Source: Pseudomonas chlororaphis subsp. chlororaphis (GTDB lineage Bacteria; Pseudomonadota; Gammaproteobacteria; Pseudomonadales; Pseudomonadaceae). From it: DNA of 64,000 nucleotides. The stretch is taken from the NCBI RefSeq assembly GCF_003945765.1, contig NZ_CP027712.1:6386001-6450000 (forward strand), given 5' to 3'. Below, piece by piece: positions 8,576-17,694 of the stretch; position 1 is the stretch's first letter, and each line of letters begins with the position of its first letter. The notes below the pieces were generated by a model. The model saw only the letters and a list, made by a program, of their open reading frames with translations. It was not told the DNA's origin and ran no database searches. Made by a program: the position numbers and the translations under genes.

Positions 8576-9598
8576 CTATTTCGGCGCCAGCTCCCGCAAG
8601 TGGCGGGCGACTGCAATCCACGCACCGATATACCCCAACAACACCGCGCCAAGCAAGAGTGATAGACCATCGGCGACCGGCACGCCAGCCAGGGCAAAAT
8701 CACTGCCGTACAAACCGGCCAGCCCCACTACCGCGTCGTTCAGCCAGTCGAGGCCGAACGCCAGAACACCCCAGGACAGAATCCCCGCACCGAAGCCATA
8801 CAGGGCGCCCATATAAAGGAAGGGACGCCGCACATAACTGTCCGTGCCGCCGACGAGTTTAATCACTTCTATCTCGGTGCGGCGGTTTTCAATATGAAGA
8901 CGAATGGTATTGCCTATCACCAAAAGTAATGCAGAAACCAGCAACACCGTCAGACCGAAGACAAACCGGTCGCCCAGCTTGAGGATCGCCGCCAGCCGCT
9001 CGACCCACACCAGGTCCAGTTGCGCCTGTTGCACCTTGGGCATTTGGGCCAGGCGCTGACGCAAGGCTTCCAGGGTTGCCTTATCCACTTCGTTCGGCGT
9101 GACCAGGACCACGCCCGGCAGCGGGTTCTGCGGCAACTCCTTGAGCGCCTCGCCCAGCCCGGACTGCTGCTGGAACTCGTCCAGGGCCTTGTCCTTGCTG
9201 ATGAACTCGGCATCCGCCACGCCCGGCATGGCCTTGATCTGCTCGCTCAGGCTTTCGCCCTCGGTGGCGCTGGCGTCGAGTTCCAGGTACAGGGAAATCT
9301 GCGCCGCGCGCTGCCAGGACCCGCCCAGGCGCTCGACGTTGTTGAGCAACAACGACAAGCCCATCGGCAGGCTCAGGGCCACGGCCATCACCAGGCAGGT
9401 GAAGAAGCTGCCGATCGGCTGCTTGCCCAGGCGACGCAGGCTGTCCAGCAGGCTGGCGCGGTGGCTTTCGATCCAGGCGTGCAGCAGGGTGCCGAAATCC
9501 GGACCGTCGTCTTCGTCGCGCTTTTTCTTCTGCGGCGGCTGGTCCGAGGCTTTCGGAGCCACGCGTTCGGCCACTTTGGGGCTACGGGTCGCACTCAT
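8576..9598 (-). CDS. ftsX: Cell division ABC transporter permease FtsX
   Basis: The 340-residue inner-membrane protein works with FtsE at the divisome to activate peptidoglycan hydrolases. It has a long charged N-terminal cytoplasmic segment (residues 1-45, rich in KKKRDEDD), a membrane helix near 70-90, a periplasmic domain (about 95-215), and three C-terminal helices with the ENRRTEIEVIKLVGGTDSYVRRPF signature. Its ATG overlaps the ftsE stop by 4 bases, so the two are translationally coupled. Confidence 0.95.
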   Translation of the reverse strand: MSATRSPKVAERVAPKASDQPPQKKKRDEDDGPDFGTLLHAWIESHRASLLDSLRRLGKQPIGSFFTCLVMAVALSLPMGLSLLLNNVERLGGSWQRAAQISLYLELDASATEGESLSEQIKAMPGVADAEFISKDKALDEFQQQSGLGEALKELPQNPLPGVVLVTPNEVDKATLEALRQRLAQMPKVQQAQLDLVWVERLAAILKLGDRFVFGLTVLLVSALLLVIGNTIRLHIENRRTEIEVIKLVGGTDSYVRRPFLYMGALYGFGAGILSWGVLAFGLDWLNDAVVGLAGLYGSDFALAGVPVADGLSLLLGAVLLGYIGAWIAVARHLRELAPK

Positions 9599-10266
9599 AC
9601 GCCAGCCTCCCCGTCGCCGATCAATCGGCCGCGTTGCAGGGTCAGCATGCGGTGACGCATGCGCGCGATCAGCGCCAGGTCGTGACTGGCGATCAGCACG
9701 CTGGTGCCCAGACGGTTGATATCTTCGAATACGCCCATGATTTCCGCCGCCAGACGCGGGTCGAGGTTACCTGTGGGTTCGTCCGCCAGCAGCAAGGCCG
9801 GACGGTGCACGATGGCGCGGGCAATGCCGACGCGCTGCTGCTGACCGGTGGACAGGTCGCCCGGGTAGAGATCGGTCTTGTCCGAGAGCGCCACGCGCTC
9901 CAGGGCCGAGTCCACGCGCTTGGCGATTTCAGCCTTGGACAGGCCGAGGATCTGCAGTGGCAAGGCGACGTTGTTGAAAACGGTGCGATCGAACAGCAGT
10001 TGGTGGTTCTGGAACACCACGCCGATCTGCCGCCGCAGGAACGGAATCTGCGCATTGCTGATGGTGCTCAGGTCCTGACCGGCCAACAGCAGCTTGCCGC
10101 TGGTTGGGCGCTCCATGGCCAGCAGCAACCGCAGCAGCGTGGACTTGCCGGCGCCGGAGTGGCCGGTGACGAACAGAAACTCGCCGCGACGAACCCGGAA
10201 ACTCAGCTCGTGCAGGCCGACATGGCCATTCGAGTAACGCTTACCGACCTGTTCGAAACGAATCAT
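9595..10266 (-). CDS. ftsE: Cell division ATP-binding protein FtsE
   Basis: The 223-residue ABC ATPase has Walker A GHSGAGKST (about residues 35-43), a signature loop read as LSTGQQQRVGIARAIV, and Walker B PALLLADEPTGNLDP. It partners FtsX. Both ends overlap their neighbours by 4 bases (ftsY upstream, ftsX downstream), the classic ftsYEX operon. Confidence 0.96.
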   Translation of the reverse strand: MIRFEQVGKRYSNGHVGLHELSFRVRRGEFLFVTGHSGAGKSTLLRLLLAMERPTSGKLLLAGQDLSTISNAQIPFLRRQIGVVFQNHQLLFDRTVFNNVALPLQILGLSKAEIAKRVDSALERVALSDKTDLYPGDLSTGQQQRVGIARAIVHRPALLLADEPTGNLDPRLAAEIMGVFEDINRLGTSVLIASHDLALIARMRHRMLTLQRGRLIGDGEAGV

Positions 10267-11858
10267 GAACGCTCCCGCTCGGCAAACAGTGCCTGGACAA
10301 AGGGTTCGGCCTCAAAGGTACGCAGGTCGTCAATGCCCTCACCGACGCCGATGTAACGGATCGGCAGGCCGAACTGCTTGGCCAGGGCGAAGATCACCCC
10401 GCCCTTGGCGGTGCCATCGAGCTTGGTCAGGGCCAGGCCGGTCAGCTCGACCGTCTGGTTGAACTGCTTGGCCTGGTTGATGGCGTTCTGGCCGGTACCG
10501 GCATCGAGCACCAGCAGCACTTCGTGCGGCGCGTCGGCGTCCAGCTTGCCGATCACCCGGCGAACCTTCTTCAACTCTTCCATCAGGTTGTCTTTGGTGT
10601 GCAGGCGACCGGCGGTGTCGGCGATCAGCACATCGATGCCACGGGCCTTGGCGGCCTGCACGGCGTCGAAGATCACCGAAGCCGAATCGGCGCCGGTGTG
10701 CTGGGCGATGACCGGGATCTTGTTGCGCTCGCCCCAGACTTGCAGCTGTTCCACCGCCGCGGCGCGGAAGGTGTCGCCCGCGGCGAGCATGACCTTCTTG
10801 CCTTCGAGCTGCAGCTTCTTGGCCAGCTTGCCGATGGTGGTGGTCTTGCCGGCGCCGTTGACGCCCACCACCAGAATCACGAACGGCTTGGTTTGCGAAG
10901 CGATCCGCAGCGGCTGCTCCACCGGCTTGAGCATGCTCGCCAGTTCGGCCTGCAGCGACTTGTACAGCGCATCGACATCGGTCAGCTGTTTACGCGCGAC
11001 CTTCTGAGTCAGGTTCTGAATGATCACCGCGGTGGCTTCCACGCCCACGTCGGCGGTCAGCAGGCGGGTCTCGATATCTTCCAGCAACTCGTCGTCAATG
11101 GTCTTCTTGCCCAGGAACAGGCTGGCCATGCCTTCGCCGATGCTGGCGCTGGTCTTGGACAGGCCCTGCTTGAGGCGGGCGAAGAAGCCGACCTTGTTTT
11201 CCTCGGCACGGGGCGGCTCAGCGACAGCGGGCGCTTCGACCGCCGCAACTGGAGCAACTGGAGCAACTGGAGCAACTGGAGCAACTGGAGCAACTGGAGC
11301 AACGACAACCGGGGCAGGCTCCGGTTCTGGAACAGGTTCGGGCTTCACGAAAGCCGCGATCACCGGTTGTGGCACGTCCTCTTCTTCGATCTGCGCCTGG
11401 GCTTCAGTTGGCTCGCTGCTGTGTGCCAACTCGGCCACCAACAGCTCGGCGGCTTGCTGCAGATCGGTCGCGGCCGGAATCGGCGGAGTAATGTGCGGCG
11501 CCTGCTCGTCTTCCACCAGCGCCACCGGTTCTTCCGCCACCGGCAGGGTCAGCCAGGGCTTGTGCTCGGGATCGGGGGTCAGCGGCAGTTCTGGCGCAGG
11601 AGCAGCTTCGGCCGCTGGTGCGGGCTGTTCAGGCTGTTCAGGCTGCCGGATCGGCTCGACGATCGGCGACACCACAGGAGCGGAGACTTCGGCAACCGGG
11701 GCTTGCTCTATCACGGGAGCGGGAGCCGGGGCAGGCTCGACAGGGACTTGTGGCTGTTCGACGACGGTTTCCTGCGGCTTTTTGCGCAGCCATCCGAACA
11801 GGCCTTTCTTTTCGCCAGCCGCGGCTGGGGTCTTCTTGTCGTCGTTGGAACCAAACAT
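10263..11858 (-). CDS. ftsY: Signal recognition particle receptor FtsY
   Basis: The 531-residue GTPase receives SRP-ribosome complexes at the membrane. The C-terminal NG domain (about residues 220-531) has [41 protein letters not shown] and [10 protein letters not shown]. The N-terminal 220 residues form a long acidic, Pro/Ala/Glu-rich region that includes six tandem Val-Ala-Pro triplets (bases 11251-11304). Length is normal for Pseudomonas FtsY with its extended A domain. It heads the ftsYEX operon. Confidence 0.96.
   Translation of the reverse strand: MFGSNDDKKTPAAAGEKKGLFGWLRKKPQETVVEQPQVPVEPAPAPAPVIEQAPVAEVSAPVVSPIVEPIRQPEQPEQPAPAAEAAPAPELPLTPDPEHKPWLTLPVAEEPVALVEDEQAPHITPPIPAATDLQQAAELLVAELAHSSEPTEAQAQIEEEDVPQPVIAAFVKPEPVPEPEPAPVVVAPVAPVAPVAPVAPVAPVAAVEAPAVAEPPRAEENKVGFFARLKQGLSKTSASIGEGMASLFLGKKTIDDELLEDIETRLLTADVGVEATAVIIQNLTQKVARKQLTDVDALYKSLQAELASMLKPVEQPLRIASQTKPFVILVVGVNGAGKTTTIGKLAKKLQLEGKKVMLAAGDTFRAAAVEQLQVWGERNKIPVIAQHTGADSASVIFDAVQAAKARGIDVLIADTAGRLHTKDNLMEELKKVRRVIGKLDADAPHEVLLVLDAGTGQNAINQAKQFNQTVELTGLALTKLDGTAKGGVIFALAKQFGLPIRYIGVGEGIDDLRTFEAEPFVQALFAERERS
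11251..11304 (-). repeat. 9-bp tandem repeat within ftsY (six copies)
   Basis: The plus-strand unit GGAGCAACT is repeated six times without interruption, the last copy differing by one base; a partial copy precedes it. Read on the coding strand it encodes Val-Ala-Pro triplets in the acidic N-terminal region of FtsY. The 9-bp unit keeps the reading frame, so copy number can vary without breaking the gene. Confidence 0.95.
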
Positions 11859-12216
11859 GGAGGACGGCTATCTCAAGGTAGCGACGCGCCATCAAGGCGC
11901 ACCGGCAAATAAATATTCGATGCAGAACAGACTGCGTTTCCGCCGGCTTGTTCACGCGCAACATTTTGTCGAGGTGCCCAATGGCATCTCAAGGATCGAT
12001 TTTACTAAAGGACTGAAACGGCAAAATCGGCGAAAAGTCGAAGTCTAGTCGATAAAACAGCACTTCTTGCCGGGAACCCATACAACCTGCTCAAGCACAC
12101 ATTGATCCATGCGAGCCTGATAGGCGTGGCCGCCAGTAAAACGGATCAGTATCCTAGCATCTCCTCGCCCGCCGACGCTAAGACCAAGCGGGCAGTCCAA
12201 CAGGTTTAAAAAACGA
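11859..12216. other. Divergent intergenic region between ftsY and the M16 peptidase gene
   Basis: These 358 bases separate divergently transcribed ftsY and the first M16 gene and should hold promoters for both. The part from about 11900 to 12130 is noticeably less GC-rich than the coding DNA around it, and an AAAAAA stretch lies just before the M16 start. I saw no convincing paired -35/-10 set, RNA gene or protein-coding frame in it. Confidence 0.5.
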
Positions 12217-13572
12217 ATGAATGCTCTAGCCCGCCGCGCCGCAGGCCTGCTGCTCAGTACGGTTTGTCTGCCCCTTTCAGCCTTGGCTGCCGATCCACAA
12301 CCCACCCACGAATTCACCCTCGATAACGGCCTCAAGGTCGTGGTCCGCGAAGACCATCGGGCTCCGGTCGTGGTCTCCCAGGTCTGGTACAAAGTCGGCT
12401 CCAGCTACGAAACCCCGGGCCAGACCGGTTTGTCCCACGCCCTGGAACACATGATGTTCAAAGGCAGCGAAAAGGTCGGCCCCGGCGAAGCCTCGCTGAT
12501 CCTGCGCGACCTGGGCGCCGAAGAGAACGCCTTCACCAGCGACGATTTCACCGCCTATTACCAGGTGCTGGCCCGTGACCGCCTGGGCGTGGCCTTCGAG
12601 CTGGAAGCCGATCGCATGGCCAGCCTGCGCCTGCCGCCCGACGAGTTCAGCCGCGAAATCGAAGTGATCAAGGAAGAGCGCCGCCTGCGCACCGACGACA
12701 AGCCGATGTCCAGGGCCTTCGAGCGCTTCAAGGCGATGGCCTACCCGGCCAGCGGCTACCACACGCCGACCATCGGCTGGATGGCCGACCTCAACCGGAT
12801 GAAGGTCGAGGAACTGCGCCACTGGTATGAATCCTGGTACGTGCCGAACAACGCCACCCTGGTGGTGGTCGGCGACGTGACCCCGGACGAAGTCAAAACC
12901 CTGGCCCAACGTTATTTCGGCGCCATTCCCAAGCGCGCCGTGCCCGCGGCGAAGATCCCCCTGGAACTGGCCGAGCCCGGCGAGCGGCAGATCACCCTGC
13001 GGGTGAAGACCCAGCTGCCGAGCGTGATGCTGGCCTTCAACGTGCCGAGCATCGCCACCGCCGAAGACAAGCATTCGGTGCACGCCCTGCGCCTGATCGC
13101 CGCGCTGCTCGACGGCGGCTACAGCGCCCGCATTCCGACCCGCCTGGAGCGCGGCGAAGAGCTGGTGTCCGGCGGCTCGTCGAGCTTCGACGCCTACACC
13201 CGCGGCGACAGCCTGTTCCTGCTTTCGGCCATGCCCAACAGTCAGAAGAAGAAAACCATCGCCCAGGCCGAAGCCGGGCTGTGGCGCCTGCTCGAAGAGC
13301 TGAAAACCACCCCGCCGACCGCCGAAGAACTGGAACGCGTGCGCGCCCAGGTGATCGCCGGCCTGGTCTACGAACGTGACTCCATCACCAGCCAGGCCAC
13401 CGCCATCGGCCAGCTGGAGACCGTCGGCCTGTCCTGGAAACTCATGGACACCGAACTCGCCGAACTGCAAAGCGTGACCCCTGAAGACATCCAGAAGGCC
13501 GCTCGTACCTATTTCACCCGCGAACGCCTGAGCGTTGCCCACGTATTGCCTGAGGAGTCCGCTCATGAGTAA
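12217..13572 (+). CDS. M16 family zinc peptidase, catalytic subunit
   Basis: The 451-residue protein begins with a signal peptide (cleavage after SALAA near residue 25), so it is periplasmic. The inverted zinc motif HALEH (HxxEH, residues 74-78) is present, and a glutamate near residue 154 (IKEERR) lies at the spacing expected for the third ligand. The second half repeats the fold. The next gene overlaps by 8 bases and encodes a partner without the zinc motif, matching bacterial M16B heterodimers in which one subunit is catalytic. Substrate is unknown; processing or clearance of periplasmic peptides is plausible. Confidence 0.88.
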   Translation: MNALARRAAGLLLSTVCLPLSALAADPQPTHEFTLDNGLKVVVREDHRAPVVVSQVWYKVGSSYETPGQTGLSHALEHMMFKGSEKVGPGEASLILRDLGAEENAFTSDDFTAYYQVLARDRLGVAFELEADRMASLRLPPDEFSREIEVIKEERRLRTDDKPMSRAFERFKAMAYPASGYHTPTIGWMADLNRMKVEELRHWYESWYVPNNATLVVVGDVTPDEVKTLAQRYFGAIPKRAVPAAKIPLELAEPGERQITLRVKTQLPSVMLAFNVPSIATAEDKHSVHALRLIAALLDGGYSARIPTRLERGEELVSGGSSSFDAYTRGDSLFLLSAMPNSQKKKTIAQAEAGLWRLLEELKTTPPTAEELERVRAQVIAGLVYERDSITSQATAIGQLETVGLSWKLMDTELAELQSVTPEDIQKAARTYFTRERLSVAHVLPEESAHE

Positions 13573-15055
13573 GCGCAAAAGCGCCAGCCCGGTCCTGCTC
13601 GGCCTGGCACTCGTGGCCCTGATCACCGCCGCCGGCCTTTATCTGCTGCGCGCGGACCAATCCGACGCCAGCCAGGCGCTGGACAAGGCCAAGAGCAGCC
13701 AGAAACTGCAATCCTTGACCGAGCTCGACGGCAAGGCCCCAAGCCGCCGCAGCCTCGACATCAAGACCTGGAGCACCGCCGAAGGCGCCAAGGTGCTGTT
13801 CGTCGAAGCCCATGAGCTGCCGATGTTCGACATGCGCCTGACCTTCGCCGCCGGCAGCAGCCAGGATGGCGACGCGCCAGGCTTGGCGATGCTGACCAAC
13901 GCCATGCTCAACGAAGGCGTGGCCGGCAAGGATGTCGGCGCAATCGCCGAAGGTTTCGAGGGCCTGGGTGCCGATTTCGGCAACGGTGCCTACAAGGACA
14001 TGGCCATCGCGTCCCTGCGCAGCCTCAGCGCGCCGGACAAACGCACGCCGGCCCTGCAGCTGTTCGCCGATGTCGTCGGCAAGCCGACCTTCCCGGCCGA
14101 CTCCCTGGCGCGCATCAAGAACCAGATGCTCGCCGGCTTCGAGTACCAGAAGCAGAACCCCGGCAAGCTGGCGAGCCTGGAACTGATGAAGCGCCTGTAC
14201 GGCAGCCATCCGTATGCCCATTCCAGCGATGGCACCGCGCAGAGCGTGCCGCCGATCAGCCTGGCCCAACTGCGGGCGTTCCACGCCAAGGCCTATGCCG
14301 CCGGCAACGTGGTGATCGCATTGGTGGGCGACCTGTCGCGCAGCGATGCCGAGGCGATTGCCGCGCAGATCTCCGCCGCCCTGCCCAAAGGCCCGGCGCT
14401 GGCGAAAATCCCGCAACCGAGCGAGCCACAAGCCAGCATCGGCCATATCGAATACCCCTCCAGCCAGACCAGCCTGCTGCTGGCGCAACTGGGCATCGAT
14501 CGTGACGACCCGGACTACGCCGCGTTGTCCCTGGGCAACCAGATCCTTGGCGGTGGCGGTTTTGGCACCCGACTGATGAGCGAGGTGCGCGAGAAGCGCG
14601 GCCTGACCTACGGCGTCTATTCCGGCTTCAGCCCGATGCAGGCCCGTGGCCCGTTCATGATCAACCTGCAGACCCGTGCCGAAATGAGCGAGGGCACCCT
14701 CAAGCTGGTGCAGGACGTGCTCGCCGACTACCTCAAGACCGGCCCGACCCAGAAGGAACTCGACGACGCCAAGCGCGAACTGGCCGGCAGCTTCCCGCTG
14801 TCCACCGCCAGCAACGCCGACATCGTCGGCCAACTGGGCGCCATCGGCTTCTACAACCTGCCGCTGAGCTATCTTGAAGACTTCATGCAGCAGTCCCAGA
14901 GCCTGACCGTGGAGCAGGTCCGGGACGTGCTGAACAAGCACCTGGGCGCCGACAAGATGGTCATCGTCACCGCCGGCCCGACCGTGCCGCAAAAGCCGTT
15001 GCCGGCCCCAACTGACAAACCCGCCGAGCAGCCGCTCGGGGTTCCGGAGCACTAA
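13565..15055 (+). CDS. M16 family peptidase homologue, non-catalytic partner
   Basis: The 496-residue protein has an N-terminal membrane anchor or uncleaved signal (PVLLGLALVALITAAGLYLL, residues 9-28) and two M16-type domains. At the position of HxxEH it reads PGLAMLTNAMLNEG, so the zinc ligands are absent. The C-terminal half keeps the R/Y-type block EKRGLTYGVYSGFSPM used in substrate binding by inactive M16 subunits. It overlaps the catalytic gene by 8 bases (start ATG 13565), indicating a coupled heterodimer. A later in-frame start is not favoured. Confidence 0.88.
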   Translation: MSKRKSASPVLLGLALVALITAAGLYLLRADQSDASQALDKAKSSQKLQSLTELDGKAPSRRSLDIKTWSTAEGAKVLFVEAHELPMFDMRLTFAAGSSQDGDAPGLAMLTNAMLNEGVAGKDVGAIAEGFEGLGADFGNGAYKDMAIASLRSLSAPDKRTPALQLFADVVGKPTFPADSLARIKNQMLAGFEYQKQNPGKLASLELMKRLYGSHPYAHSSDGTAQSVPPISLAQLRAFHAKAYAAGNVVIALVGDLSRSDAEAIAAQISAALPKGPALAKIPQPSEPQASIGHIEYPSSQTSLLLAQLGIDRDDPDYAALSLGNQILGGGGFGTRLMSEVREKRGLTYGVYSGFSPMQARGPFMINLQTRAEMSEGTLKLVQDVLADYLKTGPTQKELDDAKRELAGSFPLSTASNADIVGQLGAIGFYNLPLSYLEDFMQQSQSLTVEQVRDVLNKHLGADKMVIVTAGPTVPQKPLPAPTDKPAEQPLGVPEH

Positions 15056-15675
15056 TGGCCAGCCCATCGCGTCCCAGCAAGAAACCCGTCCATAACCAGC
15101 ACAACGGTGTGGGCCAACTGCGCATCATCGGCGGCGAGTGGCGCAGCCGCCGCCTGAGCTTCCCCGATGTGCCGGGCCTGCGCCCGACTCCGGACCGGGT
15201 GCGCGAGACCCTGTTCAACTGGCTGGCGCCCTATGTCGCCGGGGCCAAGGTGCTCGACCTGTTCGCCGGCAGCGGCGCGCTGTTTCTCGAAGCCCTGTCC
15301 CGTGGCGCCGCCATGGGCCAGGCGCTGGATGCCAGCAACCTGGCCGTGTCGCGCCTGCGCGAACACCTGGGCACCCTGCGCTGCACCGTCGGCCAGGTGC
15401 AGACCGCCGACGCCCTGCGTTACCTGGAAACCCAGCCGGCCAGCCGTTTCGACCTGGTGTTCCTCGACCCGCCGTTCCATCAGAACCTGCTGCCGGCCAC
15501 CTGTGCCCTGCTGGAAGAACGCGACTGGCTGGCCGACGACGCCTGGGTCTATACCGAAAGTGAAACCGCGCCTTCGACCCTCGGCCTCCCGGCGAACTGG
15601 CGCCTGCACCGCGAGCAAAAATCCGGGCAGGTGTACTACGCCTTGTGGCAACGTACGGCAGAGATCGCCGGTTAA
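15055..15675 (+). CDS. rsmD: 16S rRNA (guanine(966)-N2)-methyltransferase RsmD
   Basis: The 206-residue SAM enzyme methylates G966 of 16S rRNA. Blocks visible include LRIIGGEWRSRRL at the N-terminus, RPTPDRVRETLFNWL, VLDLFAGSGAL (SAM motif I) and the catalytic LDPPF motif near residue 143. Its ATG shares one base with the stop of the M16 partner gene, so the three genes may form one unit even though their functions differ. Confidence 0.95.
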   Translation: MASPSRPSKKPVHNQHNGVGQLRIIGGEWRSRRLSFPDVPGLRPTPDRVRETLFNWLAPYVAGAKVLDLFAGSGALFLEALSRGAAMGQALDASNLAVSRLREHLGTLRCTVGQVQTADALRYLETQPASRFDLVFLDPPFHQNLLPATCALLEERDWLADDAWVYTESETAPSTLGLPANWRLHREQKSGQVYYALWQRTAEIAG

Positions 15676-15691
15676 ACCACTGGCCTGAAAA

Positions 15692-15720
15692 GGTGCGCAA
15701 CCCCGCCGGGGACGCGCACC
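15692..15720 (+). other. Strong hairpin between rsmD and the YheT hydrolase gene
   Basis: GGTGCGC (15692-15698) pairs with GCGCACC (15714-15720), and an inner CCCC/GGGG pair extends the stem. No T-run follows, so it is not a standard intrinsic terminator. It lies 18 bases before the GTG start of the next gene and could stabilise the rsmD 3' end or affect ribosome access downstream. Confidence 0.5.
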
Positions 15721-15738
15721 GCTGCTACGAGAATCACC

Positions 15739-16743
15739 GTGCCTACTCCGTCAGATCGTTTCATTCCCGCCTTCGGCCTCGGCAACCCGCACCTGCAGAC
15801 CCTGTGGGGCCCGCTATGGCGCAAGACCACTCACCTCGAGCGCCAGCGCGAACGCCTGTGGCTCGACGACGGCGACTTTCTCGATCTCGACTGGCACGGC
15901 CCGCACTCCGCCACCGCGCCCCTGGTGCTGGTGCTGCACGGCCTGACCGGCTCTTCCAACTCGCCTTACGTGGCCGGCCTGCAAAAGGCCCTGGCGGGCC
16001 AGGGCTGGGCCAGCGCGGCGTTGAACTGGCGCGGCTGCTCGGGCGAACCCAACCTGCTGCCGCGCAGTTACCACTCGGGGGCCAGCGAAGACCTGGCCGC
16101 CGCCATCGACCACCTGCGCAGCAAACGCCCGCAGGCCCCGCTGTTCGCGGTGGGCTACTCGCTGGGCGGCAATGTATTGCTCAAGCACCTGGGTGAAAGC
16201 GGCAGCGCCAGCCAGCTGCAAGGCGCCGTCGCGGTGTCGGTGCCGTTTCGCCTGGACCAGTGCGCCGACCGCATCGGCCAGGGGTTTTCCAAGGTCTACC
16301 AGGCGCATTTCATGCGCGAGATGCTGGCCTACATCAAGGACAAGCAACGCCAGTTCCAGCACGACGGGCGCCATGAGGGCCTGGCCGTGCTGGAGCGGCT
16401 CGGTCCGCTGGAGAAGATGCGCACCTTCTGGGACTTCGACGGCCGGGTCACCGCGCCGCTGAATGGCTTCGCCGATGCCCAGGACTATTACCGGCGCGCC
16501 TCCAGCCGTTATTTCCTCGGGGAAATCCGCACGCAAACCCTGATTATCCAGGCCGCGGACGATCCTTTCGTGTTCCCCCACAGCCTGCCGGAAGCCGGCG
16601 AGCTGTCCGACAGCACCCACCTCGAGCTGCAGGCCAAGGGTGGGCACGTCGGTTTTGTCGAGGGTTCGGTGAAGACTCCGGGTTACTACCTGGAGCGGCG
16701 CATTCCCCAGTGGCTGTCCAACCTGGGGGGCGAGTTGCGATGA
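15739..16743 (+). CDS. YheT-family alpha/beta hydrolase
   Basis: The 334-residue protein starts at GTG 15739 and opens with the family signature FIPAFGLGNPHLQTLWGP. The nucleophile elbow GYSLGGN (serine near residue 138) and a C-terminal GGHVGF histidine complete an alpha/beta hydrolase triad. YheT relatives are predicted esterases/hydrolases of unclear physiological substrate. The stop overlaps the start of an AraC-type regulator by 4 bases, which is not a conserved arrangement that I recall for YheT. Confidence 0.88.
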   Translation: MPTPSDRFIPAFGLGNPHLQTLWGPLWRKTTHLERQRERLWLDDGDFLDLDWHGPHSATAPLVLVLHGLTGSSNSPYVAGLQKALAGQGWASAALNWRGCSGEPNLLPRSYHSGASEDLAAAIDHLRSKRPQAPLFAVGYSLGGNVLLKHLGESGSASQLQGAVAVSVPFRLDQCADRIGQGFSKVYQAHFMREMLAYIKDKQRQFQHDGRHEGLAVLERLGPLEKMRTFWDFDGRVTAPLNGFADAQDYYRRASSRYFLGEIRTQTLIIQAADDPFVFPHSLPEAGELSDSTHLELQAKGGHVGFVEGSVKTPGYYLERRIPQWLSNLGGELR

Positions 16744-17573
16744 ACGGCGGCCAGGGCGAGTCGATCCGTTTCTGGCAGACCGCGCCCCTGGCCGGCGTGG
16801 AGTTGCTGGCCGCGCGTTACATCGAACATCGCTTCGTGCCCCATGTGCATGACGGCTATGTGATCGGCATGATCATGGACGGCGCCCAGCGCTACCGTTA
16901 TCGCGGCGCCGAGCACCTGGCGGGACGTGGCACCCTGGTGCTGATCAACCCGGACGAGCTGCACACCGGCCACAAAGGCACCGAGGACGGCTGGCTGTAC
17001 CGGGCGTTTTATCCGGACAACGCGCAGATCCTCGCCATGCTCGGCGAGCTGGAACTACCCACCGACAGCCTGCCGGCCTTCGGCGCCACGCTGTATCGCG
17101 ACCCCGATCTGGTCAGCGGTTTCTGCCAGTTGCATCAACTGTTGGAAAGCCCGGCCACCGCTCTGCAACAACAGACCCTGTGGCGGGAAATGATGCTCTT
17201 GCTGCTGCGGCGTCACGCCGGAGTCAAGGCGCCGGGCAAACCCGGGCGGGAACACCGGGCGATCGTCCAGGCCAAGGAGTTGCTGCAAGCGCAGCTGGCC
17301 GCCCCGCCCTCCCTGGAGGAACTGGCCGCGGCGGTGAATCTCTCGCCGTTCCATTTCGCCCGGGTGTTCCGCCGCGCCACCGGCATGCCGCCGCACACCT
17401 GGCTGATGCAACAGCGCATCGCCCAGGCCCGGGCACTGCTGCGCGACGGCTGCCTGCCGCTGGAAGTGGCGACACAATTGGGGTTCGCCGACCAGAGCCA
17501 TCTGAGCCGGCAGTTCAAGCAGGTCTACGGCGTGGGGCCGGCGGCCTATCGCAGCGCCCGCCAGTCCCTCTGA
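16740..17573 (+). CDS. AraC-family transcriptional regulator
   Basis: The 277-residue protein has an N-terminal cupin-like sensor (HRFVPHVHDGYVIGMIMDG, residues 25-45; NPDELHTGH near 70) and a C-terminal AraC DNA-binding domain with two helix-turn-helix units (LEELAAAVNLSPFHFARVFRRATGMPPHTWL and VATQLGFADQSHLSRQFKQVYGVGPAAYR). ATG at 16740 overlaps the hydrolase stop (ATGA). The ligand and target genes are unknown; related regulators often control an adjacent transporter of the LysE type, but none is next to it here. Confidence 0.88.
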   Translation: MNGGQGESIRFWQTAPLAGVELLAARYIEHRFVPHVHDGYVIGMIMDGAQRYRYRGAEHLAGRGTLVLINPDELHTGHKGTEDGWLYRAFYPDNAQILAMLGELELPTDSLPAFGATLYRDPDLVSGFCQLHQLLESPATALQQQTLWREMMLLLLRRHAGVKAPGKPGREHRAIVQAKELLQAQLAAPPSLEELAAAVNLSPFHFARVFRRATGMPPHTWLMQQRIAQARALLRDGCLPLEVATQLGFADQSHLSRQFKQVYGVGPAAYRSARQSL

Positions 17574-17588
17574 AACAGCGCCTGCCCC

Positions 17589-17684
17589 TGTAGGAGCGAA
17601 GCTTGCTCGCGAAGAATATCTCAGGCGACGCGGTCCGGCAGAAACAACGCAGCGCCTGGATCGCGCGCAAGCTTCGCTCCTACG
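17589..17684. repeat. Inverted pair of short-family REP elements (REPIN)
   Basis: TGTAGGAGCGAAGCTTGCTC starts at 17589 and its inverted copy (GCAAGCTTCGCTCCTACGG) ends near 17684, about 45 bases apart. The pair lies between the convergent AraC regulator and sulfurtransferase genes, and its RNA would fold into one long hairpin. Confidence 0.9.
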
Positions 17685-17694
17685 GTGAGGGGCC

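Noticed and set aside
11251..11304. Short regular repeats that might suggest a CRISPR array
   Set aside because: Units are 9 bp and contiguous with no spacers, and they lie in frame inside ftsY.
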